64,000 bases of DNA from Fremontodendron californicum (GCA_030761205.1 JAULJL010000002.1:40264814-40328813), one strand, 5' to 3'; counted from the first letter of the stretch, positions 25,187-38,660 are shown. Translations and numbers: made by a program. Notes: a model not told the origin generated them from the letters alone.

Positions 25187-25888
25187 TGTTTCCCCTCCAT
25201 TTCCTTCTTGTTTGGAACATCAACTGCTGCTTTCTTAGTTTCTTAAAAAGAAAATAAAAATAGATGCATGGTCTTGCATATATTAGTATGTATTTTTGGG
25301 CATTGTGTCTTTGTTAATATATCGTGATGAATTATTTTGTTTTTGCTAAATTTGTAGGTAATGGTGGATAAAAAGTTTCCTCTGTTCAGGGAACAAAATT
25401 TCAATTTGTAAAAACTTTACCAAAATGAAAAGTTGCAAATTTTTTGTGATATTTGTGTTTTTGTTTTGTCCTTTTAAGAGATTGATGGAATGAAATCAAT
25501 ATTTAAAGCCCTTTTGGAATTGTGATTCATCGTATGATTTCTTTGGCCAGAATGAGCTCTTTTATGGGTAACACATTCTCAAATCAAATCCAAATACTTC
25601 GGTTCTTCAGACATGGGCATGGGCCATGGCCGTGGATTGTCTCAGAATTTATGAAGAAATCATCCATGTAATGAGTACGGAGGACAGGGTCAGGTGCTGT
25701 GGTAGGGGGATGGTTAAGGTGGTGGTGGAGGGAGGAGGAGATGGTGGTGGAATGAGGGTGACGGTGGAGGAGAGCAAGAAAGCATTTTTGGTAATGGATA
25801 AAGTAAATAGTGGCAGTTTTGAGTGGGGTTCCATTGCAAGGCATTGTTCTTTAGACTAATAAGAATAACGAAACATCTGTCAACCGAG
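25187..25888. other. NDUFS8 3'UTR and spacer
   Basis: A T-rich 3'UTR runs to about 25500. A 77-codon open frame at 25626-25859, with a Gly/Val-rich middle, has no domain I recognise and no clear context; I do not call it a gene. Confidence 0.45.
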
Positions 25889-25960
25889 GGTTCCATGGTC
25901 TAGTGGTCAGGACATTGGACTCTGAATCCAGTAACCCGAGTTCAAATCTCGGTGGAACCT
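25889..25960 (+). tRNA. tRNA-Gln (anticodon CUG)
   Basis: 72 nt, no intron. The acceptor arm GGTTCCA pairs with TGGAACC, with discriminator T. The D-arm region reads TGGTCTAGTGG (A box). The anticodon arm TTGGA-CTCTGAA-TCCAG places CTG at positions 34-36, reading Gln CAG. The T arm contains GAGTTCAAATCTC (B box). A run of T follows within 15 bases (pol III terminator). It matches the plant nuclear tRNA-Gln pattern as I remember it. Confidence 0.95.
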
Positions 25961-26804
25961 TTATTTTTTTTTTTCCTTCAGAAATTTAATTTCCTTGGGG
26001 AAAAGATGTTTCCTTTTTCGTTATACTCTTTGTTGTGGGGCTTGTCATTGTTGTATGTTTGTTTGTATCCATTTTTTTCTTCTCTTTTGCCTTTTTCTTA
26101 ACACACATTTGATTCATACTGTACTTTTTTCACCAAACTGACATGGAATTTTGATATGCCCAAATGCAAAGGAAGAGAACAAATACTAAATATTCTATGA
26201 AAGAAACAATAGACTAGAACACAAGAATGAACATTAGCATTATACTCTTGAAAATAATTTAAGCTTCTTTTTTTGGCCAAAATTAGCCTTCAGTTCGTAA
26301 TGAACATTAGCAGCCTGCAACAAACAGTGCCACTCTTTCCCAATTAGTAGTATATTTTCCATAGAAATACCAAGCAAAAACAAAATCAGTATAATTTCTT
26401 TTCTCTCTTGATTTTCATATCTGTTATTCTGAAAATCTGACAATTTACATTGCACAAAAGGACCACAAACAAAAGATCAATTACAGATAAAATTGTAGCT
26501 TGTTTTAAACTGAAACAAGCTGTCAAACAAATATGAACCATAGTTGTCAATGGCACCCTTTTCTCTGCCCAACTTTTATCAATCCTGATCCAATCACAAA
26601 CTAAAACCACTGTCCACGAGACTGACTTCACAAAACTCAGTTGTTAATGAACATCTAAAGAAGATATGTGCATCTTGAAGCCTCCCAATGCAAATATCAG
26701 CTTGAAATCCCATTTAAGAAGAGCTTAGATGCCAATCAGCAGGCACTCAAATGGGAAGCCTGATGTCTTATTAAGAAAGAATTGAGAACAAATTAACCTC
26801 TCTG
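25961..26804. other. Spacer and probable 3'UTR of the LRR receptor gene
   Basis: A T-rich stretch follows the tRNA. From about 26640 to 26804 is the likely 3'UTR of the minus-strand LRR receptor gene. No gene recognised between. Confidence 0.45.
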
Positions 26805-29800
26805 CTACTCACGATCCAGTCTTTCTATATCTTGTGCTTCAGGTGGCTCTGGGAATATCTCCTTAGAATGCCGTCTACGTGACGATGAATGGTCACCTCC
26901 ACCATTCTGAGCACTGCCCTGTGAACCCGTAGTTCCCGAATGTTTGAAACTACTTCCCCCTTCTGCTCTAGTCGTGGAGGCTGCTGGAATGACGGCTACA
27001 TCCGAAGAGCTTTGACGCCAGCTACCAAAAACAGCAGCATTCCAAGATCCTCTTGAGGAGGTTGTTCTAAGCCTTGCTGAGCTTGAAGTATCTTCCCTAA
27101 CCACCCTCAAAGGATTTTCCAAAGCTTTGAGAATATATCTCATTAGGGGCCTTCTAGAAGGTTTCGGATTGAGACAAGACCTGGCAACAATGGCCATTGC
27201 CCAGACTTCCTCCAATAGATCCTCATCGACGAGAAGAGATGGATCCAAAATTTTTGTCACTAGTTCCTTATCATATATACTGATATATGGTAGTGTCTGT
27301 TCTAACCATTCCTTCATCTGGGTATCACTGGATGCACTGATCTCCAGCTTACCTGTTACCAGTCCGAGTAAAACCTTCCCAAAGCAGTAAACATCGTAGG
27401 CACATAATGCTGTAGATGAACCTGGCCATTTTACAAATAAAAAAGAAATTTCAGAAAAAAAGCTTTCGGATTTGAACAACATTATGAATGTCAATTCTAT
27501 GCTCTCAAGCTTTCCTCGTGTTTCCAGATCCCCCTGGGAGGTAAGGTCAGGCAAATTTAAGAAGACTCTCTGGCAACATTTTGTCTGTCCTAGAATGAGT
27601 TGGCATATCGCAGCAATAAGCTGGCAGTCACAAAAACCGGGGGGGGGGGGAGAAAAGTTTATTTTTCAGGTACAATGCTATCCAAATGTGAAGCTTCAAT
27701 GAAAATGATTGCTAATTAGTCAAATGGAACTATATGAGATAAGAGATGCGACAAACATGTTGGACCTAAAGTGCAAAGTACGTTAACAAATCGATGAAAT
27801 GAATAGCCAGGAGATAACTGAGATCTAAAATAAGCGTGAAATTTTACAAATAAAATGTGCACATACCCAAAGAACCTTGTTCAGATGACCTGCAAGAAAC
27901 AAAGAAAAAACCGTATGACAACCTTTATCAAGTAAAACAAGCATAAAAAGCATGAAATACAACTTGAACATTTTGTTTGAAACAGCAATAAAATCCAAAA
28001 AGTTTTTACACAGGACTAGAATGAAGCAAATCACAGCACCGCGCAAAGAAGAATTATAGGCAGGCTTAATTGTCCAAAAGTTTTTACTTCATAATACCAT
28101 GTTCTACCAGTCTGTTGTTTGTACCACACTGTTGAATTAGATTCTCCATCCAAAAACTATAGACATTAAATCCTCAGGTTCATTCTGGTAAAAAGAAGGT
28201 TGATTTTATCACAAACCCTACGCAATTTGTTTTTATACATCTTGAACTCATGACAGCTAAAGGAAGCAATACTGCAAAAATCTAGTGTTATCCACAATTA
28301 AGTGAAGGAAACCCATGAAAACAATCAAGAAATATTTGCATTATAAAGGCAGCTGGCAACACTTCTCTGCAACTTAAACTACAAAATATAAGCACATTAA
28401 ACCAGCCGGGAGACTAACAAATATCAAAAAGTCAAATGTATTGGGCAACTTACTAAAAAGTGATAAATCACAATCAATATAAAAGAACATGTTCAACGAA
28501 CATCTTATGTGAGCTAAAATGTTCATCTATGAATAGTTCACAATCCGAAAACATCTGAACAGAGAAAATTCTACAGAATATACTCACTGTGGCAACCGCA
28601 GTAATCTTGTAATCCGATTTTGATGACCATCATCTTCATGAGCGCAGACCTCACTCAGGCTCCCTAGTCTCACTTCAAATTTATCATCAAGAAGTATACT
28701 GCTAGCTTGAACATCTCTTCAACAATAAAAGAGAACATGTCACTGCTAGTTTTTGTACTGCCTACATAAGCTAATCAACAAATTATCTATTGCACAGCCA
28801 AATGAAATAAAGATACATTTGAGGCAGCCAAAGCATTTGCTTTATAGAATTAACTCATTGTTGATGCAAGCAGATTTATCAACACATGATCATACAAAGA
28901 AAAGGCAACATACTTTAGTGCTAGGCTACCAAAAGAAAAAGGGAAAAAGAAAACAGATTATGGTAATAAAATCCTCATCATATGATAATTTGCCTACGTA
29001 AAGGACAACTAGCATTCCTGCCATATTGCTGAACCCTGAAGTTTTTTCCAGTATGCTTCTCTACATTCCAGTTTACAAGAAGTTATGATATGCATGAGAA
29101 AAGAATCATGCAACTGAAGGAAGTTTAAGCATAAAAAAAGAAAGCTGCAAAAATACCTGTGGACAAGGGGTGGTGTGCATTCATGATGCATATAAGATAA
29201 GCCTTCTGCAGCTCCTATAGCAATTTTCAATCTTGTTATCCAATCTAATGACTGCAAACCATCATCTTCCAAATTGTTTTTCCTGTACAAGGAACTTGAC
29301 AAGTCCCCATTAGGCATATACTTATAAACCAAGAATTTTTCATTCTCTTTCTCTAAGCAATGTCCCAATAGGGGAACGACTCGTGTATGTGAAACTTTAC
29401 TAAAGAAATCCAATTCCAAAAGGTATGCTTCCTTTTTAATTGACTGCAAATCAATCCTTTTGATGACAACAGGAAGCCCACCTTCTAAGATACCCCTGAA
29501 GAGATCACCAGAATGACCGTGCTTGATGAGGTTTACATCATTAAAATCACCAGTGGCTTGAAGAAGTTGCTGATATGTAAACAAATCACCTAGACTCGAA
29601 AAATTAATAGTCACTCCTGGGGAAGGAGGTGTTTCTCCAGCAGGAACTGGTTCCACACCAATCCCTCTATGAATAGTTGTGCTCCGTCTACGGACACATA
29701 GGACCAACAACATTAATAGCGCAATAAGCCCAGCTCCTCCCAGAACTGCAGCAAATATAATTCTGTTTCTGTTGTTGTTCCCACTTTCAGGTGCAGGAGG

Positions 29801-31105
29801 TTCTGTGGAATTTGGGCGCCCAAAATTATCAAAACTGAGGCCCCTCTCAGCATAGAATGATACACACTCCGCCAAAGTCCTCTGGTTTGACACATTTTGG
29901 AGACAGTTAGTACTAAGAAATGCATTCTCATGCACATAGTCTGGAACCCTGCCTTCAAAATAGTTTCCTGACAAATCAGTAGAATTGAACCTTCCAAGTA
30001 CAGTTGTGAGACCTCCATAAAACTTGTTCTGGGAAATGTCAAGTACTGCAGCAGTGGCATTATCATTCAAAGTAGAATTAGGCAGCTTCCCTGTGAAATT
30101 ATTGTGAGAGATATCGAGCAGGTTCAACCCAGGTATTGACCATAATACTTGAGGAAGGTCACCAATGAAATTATTGTTTCTCAGAACTATAACCTGCAAC
30201 TGACTTGGAGCAAGGAACAAATAGACCGGCAGAGACCCACCGAGACCATTGTTCCCAAAGACCATTCTCTGCAAATTCCTTAGCCCTCTAAGATCTTGTG
30301 GCACCAACCCTGACAAACCATTGCTGCTGAGATCAAGGTCAACCAAGCTATCAAGGTCACCAAGTTGTGCAGGTATTGAAGACGTTAAACTATTATTTGA
30401 AAGATTCAGACTTTGTAGCTTCGAAAAGGTCCCAACGAAAGGAGGAATTGACCCCGTTAAGTTATTCGAAGAAATGTCAAGAGTTGTTAAATTCCTTAGT
30501 GAGACAAATGATGATGGAATAGATCCAATAAGCAAATTCTTCGAAAGATCAAGAACTAAAAGGCTTAACAATTGACCCAGAGTAGAAGGAATTTGCCCAG
30601 TGAGCCTATTATCTGATAAATATAGACTAGTTAAATTAGTCAAATTGCCAATACTCAAAGGTATAACACCTGTGACATTACAAGACCTGAGATCCAACAC
30701 TTGCAGTGTCAACAGCCTTTGGCCAAACCAATCAGGGATAGAACCAGGAAGCAAGAATTTCGAGGCATTAAAAGAAACCAAACGAGTAAAATTTGCGAGA
30801 GAATCAACAGCGAACCGTGGGTTTTGTTTACCAACCCTTGTTCTTCTAAACCCAGAAATGTTGATCCCAATAACACTACCATTTTCACATCTTATACCCT
30901 TCCAAATTGTACAAGGGTCAACTTTTCTAGGCCAATCTCTGCTTCTAAGCCCCAAAGAGGATCTGAGTTCAAATAAAGCTGTTAACTCAATGCCTGAACT
31001 CAGTCGCTGCTGCTGCTGCTGCACTTGTTGCTCAAATGTAGACTCAAATAACAGCAACAACAAGAGATATAACAAAGCTACTCCTATGCTACGCTGATCC
31101 ACCAT
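26805..31105 (-). CDS. LRR receptor-like protein with pseudokinase domain, At2g16250 type (4 coding exons)
   Basis: Coding exons 31105-29157, 28716-28588, 27889-27867 and 27421-26805; 905 aa, near the family length as I recall it. A signal peptide (VALLYLLLLLLFEST) precedes a polyGln stretch and an N-terminal LRR cap (WPRKVDPCTIWKGIRCENG). About ten plant-type LRRs follow (LYLSDNRLTGQIPSTLGQLL and similar) with many N-glycosylation sites. One membrane helix lies at about residues 447-468 (FAAVLGGAGLIALLMLLVL), then a basic RRRS and a kinase-like domain. VVIK keeps the ATP lysine and HRD is kept as HRDVQASSILL, but the next lysine and asparagine are Q and S, and DFG is replaced by LGS. It is therefore probably catalytically dead and signals as a scaffold or co-receptor. 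The 23-nt third exon is supported by frame and splice sites. C-terminal tail is Ser/Arg-rich. Confidence 0.92.
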
Positions 31106-31420
31106 GGCTCATGGACACTAACCCCAATCATCTAAACATTCTCATTTTTTTTCCTCCCTTTCCCTCTAGTCTTAATACACGTAATGAAAATTTGACAAAA
31201 ATAAAAGATACCCACTTTAGAAAAAATGGTTACTTTCTCTTTTGAAGACTCAAAACTAAAAAAAACCAAAAAATCTCTTACCTTGATAGTTGATACACCA
31301 AAGCTCTAATTTTTTTTTTCTTCAAAACTGTTGGTAACCAATCTGTATCAACTTCTCTTCTTCTTGGCTTGCTTTTTTCTCTCTCTAAATCCTTCAGTTA
31401 ACAAAAGAGAATAAGAGAGA
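31106..31420 (-). other. 5'UTR of the LRR receptor gene with a short leader intron
   Basis: On the minus strand a donor AAG|GTAAGA at 31282/31281 and an acceptor GTTAG at 31118 would define a 164-bp leader intron upstream of the start codon at 31105. A pyrimidine-rich CT tract (coding strand reads GA-rich) lies around 31375-31425. Inferred from splice signals only. Confidence 0.45.
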
Positions 31421-32054
31421 GATAGAAAAGAAAATTTGAAAAAATACTAATAATAGTAGTAAAACTAATCTTTAATTAATTAATTAATCAATCAATATTA
31501 ATTCTAGAGAGAGAAGAAGGAGGCCGGTCAAAAACTTAAGTGGTGGACTTTTACACCATTTCTCTTTCCTTTTTCTAAAAGGCTTAATTTTTAAGCTCTG
31601 AAAAATCAACTTATGAAGAAAGAGTTGATCTTACAGAGAGACAAAAAAAAAATAGGGTAAGCACTAAGATGTAAGAAAAAAATAAAAAAAGGCTTAATTA
31701 GAGGCGTTAACCAGTGGGGTAAGTCTGAACCAGTGGCTCCGTGATTTTGGTCTGACAACAGAGCCAGGTCCGGCGCTGGTTCGGTTTTTAGTTTGACCTC
31801 CGGCAATCCCGCCTAAGCCAACTAAGCAAAGCTTTAAAAAAAAAAAAAAAAAAAAAACTACTGCACTCCTTTATCACTTGTCTTTCTTTATTTCATTGTT
31901 TTGTAATATTTTCTTCAGGTTTTCTCATGTTTCCCGTTTTTGTTTTGGTTTTGGTTTATGTTGTTTTGTTTGTTTCTGTTGGGGAGGAAAACATTTGGAT
32001 TTTTGGGTGAATCCCTGTTACTCAAGGGTTTAAGCAAAGTTACATTACTAGTTA

Positions 32055-32203
32055 CTGGTTATAAAGAGATAGACCCAAATTTACAGTTATTAAGGGGCTG
32101 GAAAGATCTGTTCTTTTTGCCATTTAAGCACTAGTGATAAAGAGATCGACCCAAATTTACAGTTATTAAGGGGCTGGAAAGATCTGTTCTTTGCCATTTA
32201 AGC
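32055..32203 (+). repeat. Short tandem duplication, about 75-bp units
   Basis: Two adjacent copies, each containing GACCCAAATTTACAGTTATT, then AAGGGGCTGGAAAGATCTGT, and ending GCCATTTAAGCA. They differ by a TT insertion and a few substitutions near the 5' edge. Confidence 0.8.
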
Positions 32204-34163
32204 AATCAATTAGATTTAATAATTTTGAATACAATATAAAAATATAACATAAATTTAATAAATATAAAAATAATATAATATATATGATATAATATATTTA
32301 AATATAATTAATATGATATATTTAATATATATCAGTAACATAATAAAATAAGCAAAAAAAACCATACACATATTACCAAATTTATGACAGATAAATCGAT
32401 GAAAATTAGCTTGAGTGGAAGGGATTTTAGTTGTTTAAGTAGTCTCGAATTTTAATCCTTATGAATACAGAAAATATTTTTGGAGAGATTCCCGTCTTGA
32501 ATCCGGTAGTGCCTCGAAAGATTAGTTTTGGACGAAATTTGATATACTTTGGATATAAAAAAAGAAGAAGTTTAGGACAGATAATACTTTTATGTTGGGG
32601 TTTTGAGGAGTTTTATTAAGAAATAGAATAAAAATAGAAATTTAATCCCAAACTCCTTCTCTTTTAATAATTTTTTTTTTTATGATAATGGGATAATGGG
32701 CTTATGCATATTCAAACTTTTTTTTTCTTTGATTCCATTTCGAAGTTTCAAATTACAGTATTGATAAATAAGTATCAACGCTGAATCTCAATTGGAAATT
32801 TTTTATTGAAGATAAGAGATTGAAGTGCAATAGTTTTTCTTGGGATCACTCAATTTATCATTTTTAACAAAAGCTGTTGAATAATTGTAAAAAAGTATGC
32901 TTTGTAATTTCTTGAATAGCTTCTTAGCATTTATGAGGTTCATTAAACTTTTACCATTCTAAGCTGTACAAATTCGAGGTACAAGTATATATTGAATATG
33001 AATAATTTTTTTTTATTTATATATTTAGAAAATCATATATTTATATTTATATTTAAATATATTTTAGATCAAATATCAACATATATATTTTTAAAAAATA
33101 AAAAATTCAGATAATATAAATTGCGAGAGCTTCACAGTTGTATAACAATATAGTTTGCAAATATGATTCATAAAAATTAAATTTTAAGCAGGAAATTAAA
33201 TGTCTCTCTCAGAATAAGATTAACCATACAATTATAGTTTGAGCTGTATTTAGCAAATCTTTTTTTATTCCATGCATTCATTAAAAGAAATTAAGATAAA
33301 TTTCACCTGTCTGTCTCTGTTCCTCAGTTTTTATTTATTTATTTAAATTAAGATAAACTCTTTACCGGTGGCTAGAGTCAGAGCTTGGTTTTATAATCAA
33401 CACAGTCATATGTTATGTTGTTGTAATTCACACACACAAAAAAAAATCAAAAACTTTCGATTTACCTAAGATTTAAAGACCATTAATACAAATTCAGTGC
33501 ACAAACTATCATCAGCTCCTGAAACTCAATTATGATAAATCTATTTCACAACTTCATTCAACTTCGGGTAATTTGTGTATCGGTATCATATATTCAATTG
33601 TTTTTATATATTTTAATTATATTTAAAATATTATATATTTATATAAATTTTGACATATTAATAATTCGTATTATATATATTTTGATATATTTATATATTT
33701 GTATCGTATTCATATTATTTTTCGTATCATTTCATAATTTAATTATTTTTATATCATATTGATCTCATATAATCATATTATATTCAAAATTATTAAATTT
33801 ACTTTTTACATACTTTTTCAATAGATTCATCCAAATATTTAAAAAAAAAAAAAAAAAGATTGGGAAACTTTGGGATGCATTTTTTATAGCAACTTGTTAT
33901 TATAAAAAGGGAAAATAAAAGACAAAACCCAATTAAGAAAAAAAAGAGAGAGAAAAGGCTGCCTCTTATTCTGGTCCCTGCTTCTAGTCTCTTGACTAAA
34001 CTGTAATAATGCCCCGAGAAAAGTTATGTCGACCACCAAAAGAAAATTAACCTTAAGACTAGTTACTCTCAAGGCAATTTTCTCGTTTGTGGAAATAGTT
34101 TCTTATAATTTTAACGTCTAAATCATAAAGTCGAATCATGCTTACTTTTAAAACCTATTTCCA

Positions 34164-34194
34164 TGGTTTTTTTTTTTTTTTTTTTTTTTTTTTC
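34164..34194. repeat. Poly(T) tract, about 30 bp
   Basis: Uninterrupted T run following CCATGG. It could be the poly(A) tail of something inserted on the minus strand; TCCATGG recurs at 34394-34400, but no retroelement sequence is recognisable between. Confidence 0.8.
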
Positions 34195-34418
34195 AGATAT
34201 GGACTGAAATGCTTCCTTTTTGACGAGGGCTTAAGAGTGAGATACAACAAAACCAAAGTAGGCCAACCAAGTTACACCAAAATTGAATTCCAAGTCTCCA
34301 ACCAAACCCCTCCCAAAAGAAAGATCACTTTTAGACAAATTAAACCCTGTGAATGTTAATTAATTATGAGTCAAATTTTCTACCAATCACTTTCTCCATG
34401 GAAAATGCATTTTAATTT

Positions 34419-34861
34419 GGGTAAATTTGAAATATATATATTTTAAAACAGAATTATTGTTCAATGGTCTAACGTGTAAAAATAATTTATAGAAAAAAAA
34501 TCTAAAATTTTAAAATTTTTAACAAGAAAATAAGAAAGACTTAATTACCCTTAATGAAATAAACAAATTTCTCTTTATCTTTGATTGCTTTATTGTTTTT
34601 ATTTTAAGAATTTTTTTAATTTGTATATTAAAAAAATTATTTGTGAATAAATTTGAGAAAGATTTATTTGTCAATTTTTTTTTTTTTTAAAAAAGATGAG
34701 ATAAATAATAAGAGAAAAGAAAAAAATTGTTATTAAGGGTATTTAAATCTTTGTAATTTCTTTTTTAATAATTTTTTATTTCTTTTTTTCATATTACTTT
34801 TGTCCATTAAATCATTAAACAATTATTCTCTAAATGGATGGAATGTTTTTCATATTTTTCC
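34419..34861. mobile_element. MITE with long inverted repeats and 9-bp target duplication (copy A)
   Basis: The 443-bp element starts GGGTAAATTTGAAAT and ends as an imperfect inverse (CATATTTTTCC). The arms are about 130 bp and degenerate: ATTATTGTTCAATGGTCTAA on the left versus the inverse of TTAAATCATTAAACAATTAT on the right. It is flanked by TTTTAATTT at 34410-34418 and 34862-34870, a perfect 9-bp duplication as made by Mutator-type transposases. No coding sequence. It shares ends and inner arm with the element at 50740. Confidence 0.75.
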
Positions 34862-34870
34862 TTTTAATTT

Positions 34871-37800
34871 TTAGTTTCAATCTTTTTTCTAGAAGCCTAG
34901 AACGTACCTTTATTTCTTTTTAAGAATACCCATTTCGTTAAATCATACAAGCCAGAGTGCAACTCAAAGTTTCACCATGAATGCTTAATGCCTTGTTTAG
35001 CATTGTGATAGTTTTTGAGATCAAAAGTTATTTTTTATTATAAATATAATATTAAATAAATAAAAAATAATAATTTTTACTATTAAAATTATGGTTTAAA
35101 AAATTAAATTAAAAAGTCAAAAAATATAACTTTTGAATTTCAAAAGCTGATCTTTGAATAAAATAATTTTATTATTCTCACATCTCTATACTTTTATTAT
35201 TTTAAACATTTTTCTTTTTACATTTCAATTTTTTACATCACTTTTTCACAACAATACTAAAAATTTAAAAAATTTTAAACTACATCTTTTTTATCACATT
35301 TTTTAAATATACTTTTTTCAACTTAAATTTTTTTAACTCAAACTTTTTTCAATACGAATACTAAAGTAACCCTAAGTTTTAGCAGCAACAGCATAAGCCT
35401 GAAAGGTCCATTTAAAATCCTAAGCAGGAATATTGCCGCTGTAGCTGTTTATTATTGATTATTGTGAATGAGTTATGGTCAACACCTACAAAAGTTTGGA
35501 AAAAAAAAATTTAAGTAGCTAAGGATGGATTGTTAAGGTCTCAGGCTATGCCGGCATTGCCAACAACACAGCAACTGCAAAAATAATCTGACTTCTAATC
35601 ATAAACAAAATATTTCAAATCTCTAGCTTTTCAATGCTTGTATTTCAAATAAATTCAATAATTTGTGTATAAGTGTTGAATTTCATGTCTATTTTTTGTT
35701 CTAATTATGCAACATATATATATATAGATAGATAAACATAACATTAATTATTAAATATATTAAAATTTTAAATAAAAATATAATGCGTGTATTAAACATG
35801 TTTTGTTATTCATGTTTAAATATGATGTGTTGTGTTTATTATCTTTATTTTTTATTAAACGTGTTTTGTTTGTGTTACGTTTTCGTATGGTGTTTAAAAT
35901 TATCAAATCCAATTTCAAATCATATGTTGCAAAAACAATAATTGTATACCGTTAAAGATAAAAACTTTCTAGCTATTGGAATTTGGAACCCTTCAAGCAT
36001 CAATAAACTATCAAATTATAGGGAATTCTCATTAATCAAATATTAAATGTATTAGTAAAATTATTTAAAAGAACAATAAACAAAGCTTTTGTATGTGAAT
36101 CAAAACGTACCTTGTTGATTGGGTTTTGACAAATTGAACTTCTCCATAAACCTGATGCCTCATGCCTCCCTTGATGATAATATTTATTTACTATAAGAAT
36201 AACGAAAAAAGCAAAAGGACATGAAAATGAAAATGAAAATCTCATAACCTGCCTGTTGCATGCCATGCCTTTTTTTCCCCTTACTACACGAAATCTGCCT
36301 AAGCAAAGACTAAAGATGGTGGAGAGTCAAACACTTAAAAATGGTTAAGATCCGAAATGGTTTTTATATTTCCATGTCAGACAGGCCATAAACATCAAAA
36401 TTTCACACACAAAAAAGGCAACAAATAAGTGGAAAGTACTGTTGGAAATGCACATTAATTCTCCCCTCCACGATTGCGAATTGGTAAGAAAAAGGTTCAA
36501 CAACGATAGTCACCGAAACTAATCTATAAGCCGGCTCAGGTCAAGTCCGGATAGGATATTAAATTTTTTTGTGATTGTTAAGCTTCGACTCGATTCAAAA
36601 TATAGATAAAATTTTATATTCAAACTCGATCTGGCCATATAAGAATATTGTTCAGATTCGCATAAATTTGCTTAATTTTTTTACACAGAAAAATCGATCA
36701 TTCTTAAAAAAATATTGATCTTTCTTAATAAAATACCGATTCTTATAAAGAAAAATAGATCATTTTTTTTTTAAATAATTAAATTTTCTCAAAAAATGAT
36801 AGATCGTTCTTAAAAAAATTTAATCTCTCTAAAAATTTATATAACTAATACTTAAATTAATAGTATCAGACTGAGTCTAGACAAAAACAATATGCTTTGC
36901 TCGATTTATTTATAAAACCAATCTCATTTTTTGTTTAAATTCATTTTTTAAATTTAATAATTTTTTCTAAATCTTCTTAACTCGTTATTTTATATTTTTC
37001 CGAGCATCAAACTCAATTTAATTTTGCATATTGAACTACTATATATACTTTTATCATATATTAAAAGTCGACCTAACATTTTTAATTATTGGTAAGTTAA
37101 TCTTTTTTTTGGGATTAGTAACATATTTTAGCGATAAAGCATTGTTTTTCTTGCTTGTATAAAAATGAAAAAGAAAGAAAAGTGAGTTGATAGTAATTAT
37201 TAGAATATGACATGACATGATTATTAGGGCCATATTGGACGTTGACTGATTCCTTCCTCCTTTACTTGTCTAACATAAAGACGTTAATCTAGCTTATTTT
37301 TAGTCAATATTTAACAAAGAAAATATAATAAATAAATAAATAAAAAATTAAAGCATAGTCAAACCATGAACCAAGTTGTTAGCCTGCTGTAATTATAGTT
37401 TATTCAGGTTTAAAAATAAAGTATAGGATAAAATATGTATTTGATATGAATATATTTAAATTTTTAATTTTTTTTATATATTTTAATGATTATATTTTTA
37501 TATTTATATTTATATATATATTGAACAAAAATATTTATAAAAAAATCAAATAATATATATTGCAGGTGTACAATTTGATTTTTCTTGTTTTTTTTTTTTT
37601 TTTATGGCTCAAAATATCCGAGCTGCCACTTTATCATCCACAAAACCTTAATGATTTCAAAGATTTTTTTTTGTACTAATATTCAAACGGCAAGAAATTA
37701 GTATGTCTCAAGGTTTTTTTTCTTCATGATGAATTACATTAATTCAAACAAAGACAAAATGCGTTTGTTATGAGGACAAAATCTTAAAATATGAGAGTTG

Positions 37801-38652
37801 TCTAAGTGAGTATTTGAGCAAAAGATTTTTGAAAGAGGCAGAAGAGATGTAAAAGATAGTGTCAGTTAATTTAAAAAAGTTTATTTAAATCAACGTTTAT
37901 TTATTTTTAAATATTTGATTGTTGGGTGTTTATAAACTTAACAGATGTAAGATTAATGTATGCTGAAAAAGGTATATCAAATATTCTGCATGTAAAAGGC
38001 ATGCAGACATAACAATTATAATTACATATTAAGTAGTATATTAATAACTCATCTATTTGTCATTAAGTTAAGAATCCAGATTGTATAGTCTGATTCTTCT
38101 TTCATTTGTCAATTGAAATACTCTAATCCCACAAAATGAATGTAGTGAAATCAATATTTAAACTTTCATCCCAAAAGCAAAAAAAGAAAAGAAAAAAGAA
38201 GTGGCTTTGCCTTTTGAGTATCTCTGCAGCTGTACTGTCTATATATTTTAGGGAGTAAGTGGAAAGTACAGTTTAGTACCAAATTTTTATAGTATTTACT
38301 CGAATTTATTTATAAATTAAATTATCAGACTTTGCTTTTGGTTTTGGGTGCTGGACATGGACTGATTCAATTCAATTCAATTTATCAGTGTTAGCACGCA
38401 CTGTAAATGCATAGTTGCATACACAGCACACCTAAAGTATATATGTCGTATTATATATATATATATATTTTTTTTAATTGTGTAAATATAAATATAAAAA
38501 TATGTTAAAATTTTAAATACGAATATGATACGTGTATTGAACGTATCTTGTTTAAATATATTATATCGTGTTTATTAAATATATCATGTTCGTATCGTAT
38601 TTAAAATTATCAAATCTAAATAAAAGCATACAAAAAATAAGTAAAACAAACC
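34871..38652. other. Gene-poor AT-rich spacer
   Basis: No supported gene. Diffuse A/T repeats. 35740-35920 and 38500-38600 share a repeat with TTTAAATAxxAATATGATxCGTGTATT and a common end GTTTAAAATTATCAAATC. A small open frame (36036-36266, minus) is listed separately. 36530-36700 is a GC-richer decayed repeat. Confidence 0.45.
36036..36266 (-). CDS. Possible small protein with hydrophobic N-terminus, unrecognised
   Basis: 76-codon open frame starting at a true ATG. It begins MACNRQVMRFSFSFSCPFAF, then FVILIVNKYYHQ, a plausible signal peptide or anchor. After ICQNPINK there is a GTACGT on the coding strand that could be a donor, so the frame could continue in another exon. I recognise no peptide-hormone motif. 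It may equally be a chance frame in AT-rich DNA. Confidence 0.15.
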   Translation of the reverse strand: MACNRQVMRFSFSFSCPFAFFVILIVNKYYHQGRHEASGLWRSSICQNPINKVRFDSHTKALFIVLLNNFTNTFNI

Positions 38653-38660
38653 GATACAAC

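Larger units (their letters stand above)
31421..34409. other. Gene-poor AT-rich spacer
   Basis: No supported gene. A poly(A) run lies at about 31834-31856, a short tandem duplication at 32055-32203, and long stretches of AT-only sequence at 32220-32345, 33000-33110 and 33590-33800. A 73-codon frame at 34138-34359 starts before a long T-run and reads YGLKCFLFDEGLRVRYNKTK after a CAG; this may be chance, and no family is recognised. Confidence 0.5.

Noticed and set aside
30249..31097. Open frames on the plus strand opposite the LRR receptor
   Set aside because: They arise from the regular LRR codon pattern on the other strand and show no domain.
34164..34400. SINE in reverse with poly(A) tail and TCCATGG flanks
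   Set aside because: No pol III A or B box could be found, and the flank is a short palindrome that can recur by chance.
35000..35365. hAT-like element with ends GTTTAGCATTG and AATACTAAAGTAAC
   Set aside because: End match is weak and no target duplication was found.
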